Assembly: GCA_964471755.1 (NCBI GenBank)
Contig: CAYYJM010000030.1
Coordinates: 1-35,566 of the forward strand
Direction: 5' to 3'
DNA from: CAYYJM01 sp964471755
GTDB lineage: Bacteria > Planctomycetota > Planctomycetia > Gemmatales > Gemmataceae
DNA length: 35,566 nucleotides
Position numbers and translations under genes: made by a program. The notes under the pieces were generated by a model. That model searched no databases. It had not been told where the DNA came from and saw nothing but the letters and a program-made list of their open reading frames with translations. Positions 8,232-17,209 of the stretch are shown piece after piece (positions within the stretch are counted from its first letter, which is position 1; each line of letters opens with the position of its first letter).

Positions 8232-11200
8232 CAGCCGGTAACTCGCCGGGCTGCAAACTCTCTTGAATATCCGGCTGGCGACTCCGAAACCAGCCGATCC
8301 ACCGCCCGCTCCAGATGCTCAGGTCGTCGAACAGCGAGTAGACCACCGGCGTGAGCAGCAACGTCAACAGCAGTGACAACGTCTGGCCACCAAGAATGAC
8401 CTTCGCCATGCCCGCTCGCGCGCCCGCCCCGGGGCCTTCGCCCATGGCCATTGGAATCATCGCCGCCACGAGCATCACCGTCGTCATCAGGATCGGCCGA
8501 AGTCGGGTCGCGTTCGCGTTCAGGATCGCCTCGTCGCGCGGCTGGCCACGCTCACGCAGGTAGTTCGTGTAATCGACCTGGAGGATGCCGTTCTTCTTGA
8601 CGATGCCGAACAACATGAACAGACCGAACAGGCCATACACCTCCAGATCGGTCTGAAGCACGATCAGCGACAGGATCGCGCACGGGATCGTCAGCGGCAG
8701 CGCGATCAGGATGCTGAACGGATGGGTCCAGCTCTCGAACTGAGCGGCCAGGATCATGTACATGAACAGGGCCGCCAGCAGGAACGCCACCGCGAAGCTG
8801 TTGTTCGTCTCCTGCAAGTTCTTCGCCTGGCCGATGAACTCCCAGCGGTAGTCGATCGGCAGATCCAGCGATCGGACGAACGCCGCCAGTTCGTCCACGC
8901 CCTGGCTCATCGGCAGACCTTCCAGGTTGGCCGAGATCACCACCTGCCGCTGGCGGTTGAATCGGTCGATCGTACTCGGCCCCTGAGCCGGCTCCAGCCG
9001 GGCGACGCTCTCCAGCCGGACGACGCCGACGTCCGGCTTCGTGCTGGGCACCGTCAGTCGGCTGACCGTGTCGCGATCTCGCCGGGCGGCCGGCTCCGCT
9101 CGCAGCCAGACGTCGTACTGCTCGTCGAACTCCTTGAACTTGGCCACCGGCTCGCCGCCAACCAGGATGTTCGCCGTCGAGGCGATCGCCTCGATCGACA
9201 CGCCCAGGTCCGACGCCCGCTCCCGGTTCGGCACGATGCGCAGCTCGGGCTTGCGCAGGGACAGACTCGTGTCCACGTCCACGAAGCCGCCGCGCTGCCG
9301 CATCCAGTCGGCGATCCGATCGGAGTAGCCCTGAAGACGTTCCATGTCCGGGCCGCTCAGGTTCAGATCGATCATCACCTGACGGAAGCCGCTCGCCTGG
9401 ATGGCGGACACGTCCTGCACCGCGGCACGCAGATCGGGATAGTCGGCGATGATCTCGCGAGCCTGCCGTTGCACGTCGAACTGCGAGTAGTCCCGCTGCC
9501 CCAGAGGCATGATCCGGGCGTAGATGTTCGCCCGCGTGACATCGCCCTGTCCACGCGACACCCGGCCGGTCGTGTCGCCGATGACGGTGAACGTGTGCGT
9601 CACCGCCGGCAGCTTCTGCAAGCGGGTCGCGATCTCCTGGCAGACACGATCGGCCCGGTCGAGCGAGTATCCCTCCGGCAGCGTCATGGCCACCTCGAAC
9701 TCGCTGGTGTCGTCGCGCGGGATGAAGTTCTTGCCGACGATCGCCATGAGGACGGGCGTCGAGGCGAACAGGCCGATCGCCGCCGCGACGATGACCCAGC
9801 GGCGACGCAGCGACCAGGCCAGGAGCCAGACGTAGGCCCCCTCGACGGCTCCCCAGATCGGCCCGCTCTTGCTGCCATGCTCGGCGTCCTCGGCCCGCAG
9901 GAATCGCGAGCAGAGCATCGGCGTCATCGTGAAGCTGACGAACATGCTCATCAGAATCGAGAACGCGACGACCGCTCCGAAGCTGGAGAAGAATCGGCCG
10001 ACGCGCCCTTCCATGAAGATGACCGGCAGGAAGATGACCAGCAGCGACAGCGTCGTCGCCACCACGGCCGGGGCGATTTCCTTCGTCGCCGCCCCGGCCG
10101 ACACCCGGGCCGACGTCTTGTACTCCTCCATGTGCCGGAAGATGTTCTCGTGGACGACCACCGCGTCGTCGATGACGATGCCGACGGCCAGGATCAGGCC
10201 GAGCATCGTGATGTTGTTCAGCGTGTAGCCCATCCAGTTCATGAAGGCGAACGTCGCGATCACCGACGTCGGGATCGACAGCGTCGCGATGACCGTCGTT
10301 CGCCAGTCGCGGATGAACAGCAGGATGGTCAGGCTGACCAGAATCGCCGCCAGGACCAGATGCTTCTGCACCTCCTCGATGCTGTCCCGGATGAACCGGG
10401 ACTGATCGCGGATGATCTCGGTGCGGATGTCCGGCGGCAGGATGGTCTGGATCTGCGCCAGGCGGGCCTTGATCCGATCGACCATCTCGACCGTGTTCGT
10501 GCCGGACTGCTTCTTGATCAGCAGGCTGACGGCGTTCTCGCCGGGAAAGTCGTCGCCCAACTCGGCGTGTCGAGCCTTGACCCAGAGTCGGCTCAGGCCG
10601 CGCGGCTCCTCGATTGAATCCTCGACCCGGCCGACATCCAGAATCCGCACCGGCTGACCGCCCACGTTGGCGATGATGAGCCGCTCGAAATCGTACGGCC
10701 GGGCCACGCGACCGACCGTGCGCAGGACCACCTCGCGCGAGCCCTGATCGACACGTCCGCCGGGCTGCTCCTGGTTCTCGCGGATCAGGGCCTGACGTAC
10801 CGTCTCGATCGACAGATCGGGGTACTTTCGCAGCCGATCCGGATCGACGACGACGTTGATGGCCCGCGCCCGGCCGCCGACGAGCGTGATCGCTCCGACG
10901 CCGGCGATCGACTCCAGATCCTCCTTGATCCGCTTGCGCGCGATCTCGGTCACCTCGCGGATGTCGCGTCGGCCACTGACCGAGATGGTCATGACCGGCA
11001 TGGCGTCCAGCTCGAAGCGATCGATGATCGGCGCATCGGTGCCGCGCGGGAACGTCGAGAGGATGGTCCGCACCTTGGCGTCCACTTCCTGGGCGGCCAC
11101 GGCTCCGTTCTTCTCCAGAACGAACTGCACCGTCACCTGCGAGATGCCCTCCTTGGTCGTCGAGCGCAGCTCGTCGATGCCGGAGACGGTGTTGACGATC

Positions 11201-11406
11201 TCCTCGATCGGCTTGGTGATGCTCGTCTCCATCTCCTCGACGCCGGCTCCGCGCAGCGTCGTCGTGACGGTGACGACCGGGATATCGACGTTCGGAAACA
11301 GATCGACCGGCAGACGCCGATAGGCGACCAGGCCGAGAATGAGCGGAGCGGAGACGATCATGGCCGTGAAGATCGGCCGGCGAATGCACAGGTCCCAGAT
11401 GGCCAC
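8215..11406 (-). CDS. RND multidrug efflux transporter (AcrB/HAE1 type)
   Basis: 1063 aa, the expected size. The GTG start at 11406 lies six bases after the stop of the adaptor gene, and its GGAG site falls around that stop, so the two are probably translated together. The N terminus is typical (IRRPIFTAMIVSAPLILG, first helix, then a periplasmic loop rich in PVDLFPNVDIPVV). Two homologous halves, each with a large periplasmic loop, are visible. D413-D414 in the helix GIVIDDAVVVHEN match the proton-relay aspartate pair of AcrB-type pumps. The family exports drugs, dyes or other hydrophobic compounds from the periplasm and inner membrane using the proton gradient, with an adaptor and an outer-membrane channel. 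No TolC-like gene is in the operon; the channel must come from elsewhere. Substrate cannot be told from sequence. Confidence 0.93.
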   Translation of the reverse strand: MAIWDLCIRRPIFTAMIVSAPLILGLVAYRRLPVDLFPNVDIPVVTVTTTLRGAGVEEMETSITKPIEEIVNTVSGIDELRSTTKEGISQVTVQFVLEKNGAVAAQEVDAKVRTILSTFPRGTDAPIIDRFELDAMPVMTISVSGRRDIREVTEIARKRIKEDLESIAGVGAITLVGGRARAINVVVDPDRLRKYPDLSIETVRQALIRENQEQPGGRVDQGSREVVLRTVGRVARPYDFERLIIANVGGQPVRILDVGRVEDSIEEPRGLSRLWVKARHAELGDDFPGENAVSLLIKKQSGTNTVEMVDRIKARLAQIQTILPPDIRTEIIRDQSRFIRDSIEEVQKHLVLAAILVSLTILLFIRDWRTTVIATLSIPTSVIATFAFMNWMGYTLNNITMLGLILAVGIVIDDAVVVHENIFRHMEEYKTSARVSAGAATKEIAPAVVATTLSLLVIFLPVIFMEGRVGRFFSSFGAVVAFSILMSMFVSFTMTPMLCSRFLRAEDAEHGSKSGPIWGAVEGAYVWLLAWSLRRRWVIVAAAIGLFASTPVLMAIVGKNFIPRDDTSEFEVAMTLPEGYSLDRADRVCQEIATRLQKLPAVTHTFTVIGDTTGRVSRGQGDVTRANIYARIMPLGQRDYSQFDVQRQAREIIADYPDLRAAVQDVSAIQASGFRQVMIDLNLSGPDMERLQGYSDRIADWMRQRGGFVDVDTSLSLRKPELRIVPNRERASDLGVSIEAIASTANILVGGEPVAKFKEFDEQYDVWLRAEPAARRDRDTVSRLTVPSTKPDVGVVRLESVARLEPAQGPSTIDRFNRQRQVVISANLEGLPMSQGVDELAAFVRSLDLPIDYRWEFIGQAKNLQETNNSFAVAFLLAALFMYMILAAQFESWTHPFSILIALPLTIPCAILSLIVLQTDLEVYGLFGLFMLFGIVKKNGILQVDYTNYLRERGQPRDEAILNANATRLRPILMTTVMLVAAMIPMAMGEGPGAGARAGMAKVILGGQTLSLLLTLLLTPVVYSLFDDLSIWSGRWIGWFRSRQPDIQESLQPGELPAVTGRS

Positions 11407-11412
11407 GTTGGG

Positions 11413-12756
11413 TTACTCCGTCCTGTCGGTGCCGCGAATGCGGATGGGGGTGCCATCGGCCAATTTCGTCTGACCGCTGGTGACGACGCGCTCGCCCGCT
11501 TTCAGGTCGCCGTGGACTTCCAGCCAGCCAAGGCGTCGGCCATTCTCGCTCGTCTCCAGCCGCTCGCCGAGCCGGACGGGCACGCTCTGGACGCTCTCGC
11601 CCCGGACGACGAACACCTTGTTGACGCCGGCAAACGACACGAGCGCCTCTTCCGGCACGACGAGTGCCTGGTCCTCACGCCGTGTCTGGATGCTGGCCCG
11701 GACGAACATGCCGGCCCGGAGCTGGCGGTCGTCGTTGGGGATGGTCACCTCGACCTGGAAGGTCCGGTTGACGCGGTCCACGGTCGGATTGAGGCGAACG
11801 ACCTTGCCCGCGAACTGCTCACTGGGATAGGCCTCGACGCCGAGTCGGACCGGCTGGCCGATACGCACCTCGCCCAGGTAGCGTTCCGGCACCATCGCCA
11901 CGAGCTTGAGCGGCCGATCGAGAACGAGCCGGAACGCCCCGGTTGAGTTGGCCCGGACGAGTTCGCCCTCGGACACCTTGCGCTCGGCGACGACGTAGCG
12001 GATCTCCGCGGCGGTGATGGCTGGCAGGCCGCGCGCCCGGGCGATCTCGGCCAGGCGTTCCGGTGACGGCGTCGGCACGCGGAGCGTCGTGTCACGCAGT
12101 CGCTGCTGAGCGCTCTGGAGCTTGGCCAATTTCTCGCGGGCTCCGGCGAGGATGGCCCGACTCTCGATCTGCTGCTGGAGATAGTTCGCCTGGGCGACGC
12201 GGAGATCGGTGCGGGACTGATCGACATCCTCCGCGGAGGCCACGTTGCCGAGTTTCAGGAACCGCTGCATCCGCCGAGAAGCGTTCTCCTCCAGGTTGCG
12301 AGCCCGGATCACCAGCGGTAGCGAGGTGATGACGGCATCCTCTTCCTTCCCCTGGCTCGGGAGGCGATCGGCTCGCAGGCCGACCTTGGCCAGCTCGAGT
12401 TCCAGCGTTCGCTGGGCCTCGGCCTCGGCCAGCTTGTGGTCCACGTCGTCGAGGATGAGGATCGGCGAATCGGGCGCCAGGCTGGCGTTCACGTCGTGGA
12501 GGATGGTCTTGACCCGGCCCTCGACCTTTGGCGTCAGCAGGACCTCTTCGATTCCTTCGAGGGTGCCGACCACGGAGGCGTATCGTTCGACGGCCTGCTG
12601 CACCACGGGGTAGACCGTGACGGCGACGGCCTCGATCGGCTTCTCCTCGTGGGCCTTCTCATGCTTCGCGCCGGCGGCCTGAAGCCACCACCAACCGCCG
12701 GCCAGGACAGCGACGATGCCGACCCAGCCGAGGATGCGTTTGACCCAGACCATCAT
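11413..12756 (-). CDS. RND efflux membrane fusion protein (HlyD/AcrA adaptor)
   Basis: 447 aa. ATG at 12756 overlaps the stop of the upstream tetR-type gene (ATGA), pointing to coupled translation. One N-terminal membrane anchor (about 8-28) without a lipobox, then a lipoyl half (VLLTPKVEGRVKTILHDV), a helical hairpin of about 110 residues, the second lipoyl half (VVAERKVSEGELV), a beta-barrel region (LVAMVPERYLGEVRIGQPV) and a C-terminal membrane-proximal domain. It should bridge the pump to an outer-membrane channel. Odd: between the hairpin end (DTTLRVPTP) and the second lipoyl half there is an insertion of roughly 25 helical residues where most family members run straight into RAPFDG. Whether it changes pump pairing is unknown. 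Confidence 0.9.
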   Translation of the reverse strand: MMVWVKRILGWVGIVAVLAGGWWWLQAAGAKHEKAHEEKPIEAVAVTVYPVVQQAVERYASVVGTLEGIEEVLLTPKVEGRVKTILHDVNASLAPDSPILILDDVDHKLAEAEAQRTLELELAKVGLRADRLPSQGKEEDAVITSLPLVIRARNLEENASRRMQRFLKLGNVASAEDVDQSRTDLRVAQANYLQQQIESRAILAGAREKLAKLQSAQQRLRDTTLRVPTPSPERLAEIARARGLPAITAAEIRYVVAERKVSEGELVRANSTGAFRLVLDRPLKLVAMVPERYLGEVRIGQPVRLGVEAYPSEQFAGKVVRLNPTVDRVNRTFQVEVTIPNDDRQLRAGMFVRASIQTRREDQALVVPEEALVSFAGVNKVFVVRGESVQSVPVRLGERLETSENGRRLGWLEVHGDLKAGERVVTSGQTKLADGTPIRIRGTDRTE

Positions 12757-13409
12757 GGCGTTTCACTCCCCGCCCTCAGGCAGCGTTCCTGCTCGGTGAG
12801 AATCCCGTGGAAGACGATGTCGATGATGTCGCGGGCCTGCTGTTCGAGGTCTTCCGCCCGGCCGGTGTAGAAGTTCGTCGACATGGTGCCGTAGACCAGA
12901 TCGCTGAGAACGCGGAGGATGGTCGGGATGGGCAGGTCGCGCACCCGGCCGCCGGCGATGAGCGGAACGAAGCGGGCCTCCCACTTTGGCCGATTGCGTT
13001 CCCAGTGGGCGAAGTACGTCGGTGGCTGTCGATCGCGGAACTCGGCGCGCTCGATCTGAAGGAGTTCGGCGTACTCAGGATGATCGCGGAAGAAGGTGAG
13101 ATAGGCCGTGATGCCCTGCACGAAGCCGTCGAGCGGATCGCGCTCCGCATTGGCGGTCTCGACCACCTCGTCGAGGAGTTTCATGCCATGATCGACAGTG
13201 GCCAGGAAGAGGTTGGCCTTGGTCAGGAAGTAGCGGTAGATGGTGCCCTTGCCGATGCCGAGTTCGTCGGCGAGAATCTGCAAGTCGAGGCCGGCGTAAC
13301 CATGTCGGGCGAACAGGCGAGCGGCCACGACGAGAATCTCTTCATGACGGGCCTCATGGCGCTGCTCGTCGCGTGGTCGCCCACGCGGTCGGCGCGGGGT
13401 CATGGACAT
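12753..13409 (-). CDS. TetR/AcrR family transcriptional repressor of the efflux operon
   Basis: 218 aa from ATG at 13409, which has GGGAG nine bases upstream; a TTG one codon earlier is in frame but less likely. The N terminus is basic (TPRRPRGRPRDEQ), followed by a TetR helix-turn-helix at about 24-70, with the recognition region GIGKGTIYRYFLTKANLF. The helical C-terminal half would bind an inducer and dimerise. It is the first gene of the tetR-adaptor-pump operon and overlaps the adaptor gene by four bases. The operator candidate and promoter sit directly upstream, so autorepression and induction by a pump substrate is the expected logic for the family. Confidence 0.92.
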   Translation of the reverse strand: MSMTPRRPRGRPRDEQRHEARHEEILVVAARLFARHGYAGLDLQILADELGIGKGTIYRYFLTKANLFLATVDHGMKLLDEVVETANAERDPLDGFVQGITAYLTFFRDHPEYAELLQIERAEFRDRQPPTYFAHWERNRPKWEARFVPLIAGGRVRDLPIPTILRVLSDLVYGTMSTNFYTGRAEDLEQQARDIIDIVFHGILTEQERCLRAGSETP

Positions 13410-13431
13410 CAAATCGGCTCCCGGAGAGTGA

Positions 13432-13459
13432 AATTATCGGACCCGTCCGTCCGGTAATT
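13432..13459 (-). promoter_or_regulatory. Candidate TetR operator, 11-bp inverted repeat
   Basis: AATTATCGGAC at 13432-13442 and GTCCGGTAATT at 13449-13459 are reverse complements with one mismatch, separated by CCGTCC. The 28-bp site covers the end of the -10 box and the predicted transcription start of the tetR-type gene, so a bound dimer would block RNA polymerase. Length and symmetry suit TetR family operators. Confidence 0.75.
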
Positions 13460-13485
13460 ATCCGAGAACCGAAGACTTGCGTCAA
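13457..13485 (-). promoter_or_regulatory. Sigma70-type promoter of the tetR-adaptor-RND operon
   Basis: Read on the minus strand: -35 TTGACG (13485-13480), 17-base spacer, -10 GATAAT (13462-13457). Both boxes match five of six consensus bases at ideal spacing. The start codon is about 48 bases beyond the -10. This is the clearest promoter in the window. Confidence 0.75.
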
Positions 13486-13503
13486 GACAGGTATCGAAAG
13501 CCT

Positions 13504-13530
13504 TCCGCGAGGGGGGAATTCCCTCGCGGA
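13504..13530 (-). terminator. Hairpin terminator behind the secreted hypothetical gene
   Basis: A perfect 10-bp stem (TCCGCGAGGG / CCCTCGCGGA) with a 7-base loop lies 21 bases after the stop codon at 13551. The minus-strand sequence after the stem (AAGGCTTTCG) has only a short T run, so it is a weak intrinsic terminator. It separates this gene from the efflux promoter. Confidence 0.55.
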
Positions 13531-13550
13531 CGCGGCTGTCCGGCTCGGGC

Positions 13551-15350
13551 TCAGAACCGCGCTCCGAACGCGAACAGCAGGAACAGGCCGTAGGTGTCCA
13601 CGCCAGCCAGGTCGATCGGCAGCGACAGGGCCGCTCGCGATTCCATGCGCACGACCTTGCCGTCATCGGTGGTGATCGCCACGCTCGGGAATAGGTGCCG
13701 GGTCGCCTCCTGGGCGTTCGGGATGGTGCCGATGTCGAGATACTGATCCGGCGCGAAACTGTTGGCCGCCGCCGCGATGATCGGAGCCAGGCTCAACACC
13801 TGCTTGATCGTCGGCCGGGGATCCGAGAACGAGAGTGACGTGAACTCCTTCGGCAGGCGCTCCAGGGCCAGGGACACCCGCGTGTCCGGCTTCCAGGCCG
13901 GGATCTCGCCAGTCGAGCGCAGGATGTAACCGTGGATCGGCTGCGGGAACAGGGCCACGATCACCCAGTCCTTGTGGAACGTGAACGTCGGCGTGAACGA
14001 GAAGCCCTGCTGCTTGACGTGAACCTCGCGGACCTCGACGCCACGGTAGGTCCGCTTCTTGAGCCGGACGTCCGCTCCGGTCGTCCGGGCGATGCCCTTG
14101 ATCAGGCCCTCGATCGCCTCCTGAGCCTTCGCGGCGTTCTTGACCTTGAAGCCGACGACCTGGCCGAGCGTCAACGGGCCCTCGTCGGGCGAGTTGTACA
14201 TCAGCACCCGATCGCCGAGTGACTCGAGCAGATCTCGGCGAAAGTCGATGCCGATGGCCTGATTGAACGCCTTGATGCCTTCGGCGATCCTGCCCACCGC
14301 GTCTGGCTCAAACGTCCGGGTGATGTTCTCGGCGAGTCGGACGCCGAGGTCCCAGGCGGCGGCGGCGTCGAACTGGCTGAAGCTGAAGCTGGTCACCTCC
14401 GGCGGCACCGGCGGCAGGTCGGCGAGCTGGAACGGCTTGCCCTTGAAGAGGGTGAGCAGGCCCTTGCGCGGTCCCGGTGCGGTGATCTCGACCAGACCGC
14501 GCTCGTAGTCGCCATCGAAGCCGGAGTACAGGACGACGTTCTCGACGCCGAGCAGACCGAGGTCGTCGAGCATCTTCTTGACCTCGTCGCCGCGTTTCTC
14601 GGTCAGCTTGACCAGGCTGGCGACATCGAGATACATCCGGGCGGCCGTCTCGTAGGTTTTGAATCCAGTGACGCGCTTGAAGAGTGGGGCGCTGGACAAT
14701 CCGACCTTCTTGTCCTGAGCGTCGAAACCGGCGATGACCTTCTGGACCGGGCGGGTACCGATCGTGAGCAGGCCGTGCTTGCCCTCGATCCACCAGGCGA
14801 CGGTGAAGCCAGGAATGTCGATTCGCGTCACGGTTCGCCCGGCGATCTTCTCCTCCTTCAGGGGTGCCTTGTTCAGGTTGGCGATCAGACGCAGACTGCC
14901 GATAAACGGAGCCGACCGGTCGTCCAGGTCGGGCACCAGAATGAAGAGCTGGGCATCGGGGTTGTCCAGCGAGGTCGCATCAAGGGCGACGAGAAAGCCC
15001 TTTTGGCCGACGAGGCCGAGGAGTTTCGACGCCTCGGTCGCGTCGGCGGCGAGTTGCTGGAGTTTCTCCGGGTTGGCTCCGCCGAGGAGTTGCTCGACGG
15101 TGAGCAGGGCTCCGAGGCCCTCCTGGATGCGGGCGAAGACGCCCTGAACGAACGGTCCGAAGTCGCCGGCCAGGGTCTTGCCCAGGGCCGTCTTCGCGTA
15201 GGCGGCCTGGTGGGCGTCCCAGCCGTCCCAGCGGAAGTAGAGTTGACTGCCGCGCGGAAGCAGGTCTTCCGGAGCGGCCGCCTGAGTTTGCGGGGTGCCC
15301 ATCAGCATCAGCAGAACGGCGAGAAGGGGCATCGTCGCCAGCGTGCGCAT
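13551..15350 (-). CDS. Large secreted hypothetical protein (DUF3352-like)
   Basis: 599 aa. The ATG at 15350 opens a Sec signal (MRTLATMPLLAVLLMLMG, cleavage probably after TQA or QAAA); AGAGGA lies nine bases upstream. An in-frame codon further upstream would bury the signal. The mature protein starts ALL-PRGSQLYFRWDG and contains long alternating strand/helix stretches, with phrases such as GQKGFLVALD, KHGLLTIGTRPVQ and KDWVIVALFPQP that recall the DUF3352 type, where a periplasmic domain is repeated. I cannot confirm the family. No catalytic motif, haem site or lipobox is visible. It ends in a hydrophobic stretch finishing FGARF, which might be an outer-membrane-like terminal strand. It is on the same strand as the NHL gene, 141 bases away, probably not one operon. 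Confidence 0.75.
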   Translation of the reverse strand: MRTLATMPLLAVLLMLMGTPQTQAAAPEDLLPRGSQLYFRWDGWDAHQAAYAKTALGKTLAGDFGPFVQGVFARIQEGLGALLTVEQLLGGANPEKLQQLAADATEASKLLGLVGQKGFLVALDATSLDNPDAQLFILVPDLDDRSAPFIGSLRLIANLNKAPLKEEKIAGRTVTRIDIPGFTVAWWIEGKHGLLTIGTRPVQKVIAGFDAQDKKVGLSSAPLFKRVTGFKTYETAARMYLDVASLVKLTEKRGDEVKKMLDDLGLLGVENVVLYSGFDGDYERGLVEITAPGPRKGLLTLFKGKPFQLADLPPVPPEVTSFSFSQFDAAAAWDLGVRLAENITRTFEPDAVGRIAEGIKAFNQAIGIDFRRDLLESLGDRVLMYNSPDEGPLTLGQVVGFKVKNAAKAQEAIEGLIKGIARTTGADVRLKKRTYRGVEVREVHVKQQGFSFTPTFTFHKDWVIVALFPQPIHGYILRSTGEIPAWKPDTRVSLALERLPKEFTSLSFSDPRPTIKQVLSLAPIIAAAANSFAPDQYLDIGTIPNAQEATRHLFPSVAITTDDGKVVRMESRAALSLPIDLAGVDTYGLFLLFAFGARF

Positions 15351-15491
15351 GATCGAGGGTCCTCTTTCGGTGACAAGACGTGCTTGCTCGTGGATCGGTG
15401 CGAGGTCCAGTATCGGAGATCGAACCGCCGACGGCAAGCACGAAGCCGCAGAAGACCGGGCCCGGATGAAGTCCGGTGGACGATCCCAAGA

Positions 15492-17129
15492 CTACTTGTT
15501 CATGGGTCGCACCGGCTCGACTGGTGGCACGTCCTTCAGTTCCAGCGTGCGGATGTCTCGGGTCTTGAGATCGACCACCCGAATCCGGTGAGCGTTGGTG
15601 TCGGCGATGTACATCTTGTCACCGGCAAAGGTCAGCCCGGCCGGTTCATTCAGGATCGGTTCGTCACCGGGTTTGTTACCTCCGATAAAGGTCGTGACCA
15701 TACCCGTGTTCAGGTCGATCGCTTTGATCTTGCTGTTGTAGGTGTCGGCGACGTAAACCTTCCCGTTGTGATACGCCACGCCGATTGGATGCTGGAGCAA
15801 GGCTTCGGTATTCATCCGTTGGGTCGCATCCTCGACACGGCCCGGTCCATCGCGATCCCCGAAGGCGAAGAGACCTCGCCCTACCAGGGTATCCACCGGG
15901 GCTTTGCCGTCGAAGGGAATCTTGCGGATCGCGCTCACTTCGGAGTCTGCCACATACAGGTTGGTCCCATCGCTGGTGAGCCCACTGGGCTGGGCGAACT
16001 TCGCCGAGCGGCGTGGCCCATCCTTGATCTCCTCGGACTGATCCCCGGCAATCGGCGCGAAGTAGTTCGTATTGAGATTCAGAGCCCAGATCTGGTGAGC
16101 CCCCGACATCGCGACGTAGAGGCCGGCCCCTTCGATCCACACGTCCCAGGGGGTGCATTCCATAGCTCGGGGTGTGCCCTTGATGGAGAAGGTCCGTTTG
16201 GTGCCGGGAATCATGCGAACGGTCTGCCTCTGGAGATCGAGTCGCCGGACACAGTTGTTCTTGCGATCGGCAACGTAGACGATGTCGTCCTGTACGGCCA
16301 TTCCCTGCGGATCGTCGAATTGTGCCTCGTTGAACGAACCATCCTTGAGGCCCGGTTGACCGGTTCCGGCGATGGCCAACTTCTTGCCATTCAGATCCGT
16401 GATCACGATGCGGTGATGCGTGCTATCCGCGATGAGGAGGCGTTTCCCTTTCACATCGGCGACGACTTTACCCGGAAAATACAGTGGAGTGTCCGGGCCA
16501 TCGCGGAACTTGGACGTATCAAATCGGATCGGCGTTTCATTCAGCGTCTGGTTCTTGCGGTGCTTGAGAATCAGCCGGTTCAGCTCCTTCTCGATTCCAG
16601 GCAGAGTCACACGCGTTTCGCCGGCTGATCCGGACACGACCATCCCTTCGGGATCAATGATGACAATGGTGGGCCACCACTGGGCGTTGTACGCTTTCCA
16701 GATTTTGAGATCGGCATCGTTGACCACGGGATGCTTGAGTTCGTACCGCAGCACTGCCTTGCGAAGCACCTCGGTGCTTCGCTCGTTCTCAAACTTCGGC
16801 GAATGAACGCCGATCACCACCAGTTGATTCTCGTACTTCTTCTCCAGTTTCGCCAGGTCCGGCATGATGTGCATGCAGTTGATGCAGCAGAGGGTCCAGA
16901 AGTCGATAATCACGATCTTGCCGCGCAGGTCCGCCAACTTCAGCGGCTTCCCGGTGTTCAACCAGGCGACGCCACCATCGAGTTCCGGCGCGGGAACGGG
17001 TGGATTGATGGGGGTCTGACCGTGAGCCCGAGGCGGCACGAGAAGTATACCGCTCATCACCAGGATCGCGGCGATGAAGCAGACGAACCCCTTACGACTG
17101 ATCGCCAGGGATGCGGATGGAGTACACAT
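15492..17129 (-). CDS. Secreted thioredoxin-like / NHL-repeat protein (NHLRC2-like)
   Basis: 545 aa. ATG at 17129 follows GGGAG by five bases; an in-frame TTG nine codons upstream is not needed. A signal anchor or Sec signal (about 14-36, ending AHGQ) precedes a thioredoxin fold with FWTLCCINCMH. C82 and C85 form the CxxC pair and C81 is an extra cysteine, the CCINC signature of animal NHLRC2 and its bacterial relatives. The fold includes the conserved WPTIVIID strand and cis-proline. Residues about 210-540 carry five or six NHL blades (LLIADSTHHRIVI, VYVADRKNNCVRR, LYVADSEVSAIRK, VYVADTYNSKIKA, MYIADTNAHRIRV). It should be exported, with a redox-active head and a propeller for binding. The physiological substrate is not known for this family. 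Confidence 0.88.
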   Translation of the reverse strand: MCTPSASLAISRKGFVCFIAAILVMSGILLVPPRAHGQTPINPPVPAPELDGGVAWLNTGKPLKLADLRGKIVIIDFWTLCCINCMHIMPDLAKLEKKYENQLVVIGVHSPKFENERSTEVLRKAVLRYELKHPVVNDADLKIWKAYNAQWWPTIVIIDPEGMVVSGSAGETRVTLPGIEKELNRLILKHRKNQTLNETPIRFDTSKFRDGPDTPLYFPGKVVADVKGKRLLIADSTHHRIVITDLNGKKLAIAGTGQPGLKDGSFNEAQFDDPQGMAVQDDIVYVADRKNNCVRRLDLQRQTVRMIPGTKRTFSIKGTPRAMECTPWDVWIEGAGLYVAMSGAHQIWALNLNTNYFAPIAGDQSEEIKDGPRRSAKFAQPSGLTSDGTNLYVADSEVSAIRKIPFDGKAPVDTLVGRGLFAFGDRDGPGRVEDATQRMNTEALLQHPIGVAYHNGKVYVADTYNSKIKAIDLNTGMVTTFIGGNKPGDEPILNEPAGLTFAGDKMYIADTNAHRIRVVDLKTRDIRTLELKDVPPVEPVRPMNK

Positions 17130-17209
17130 GAGGTCTCCCAGGTGAGAAAGGCACAACGCGCGTTGTGGAGTGAATCGAGCGATGTGACCCCAGGTCTTCT
17201 GAAGATTGC

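Noticed and set aside
8722..10617. 631-aa plus-strand open frame across the RND pump
   Set aside because: Antisense shadow of the pump; composition is Arg/Asp/His repeats with no fold signature.
14775..16628. 617-aa plus-strand open frame spanning two minus-strand genes
   Set aside because: It runs through the intergenic region and two well supported genes, with no ribosome site or domain.
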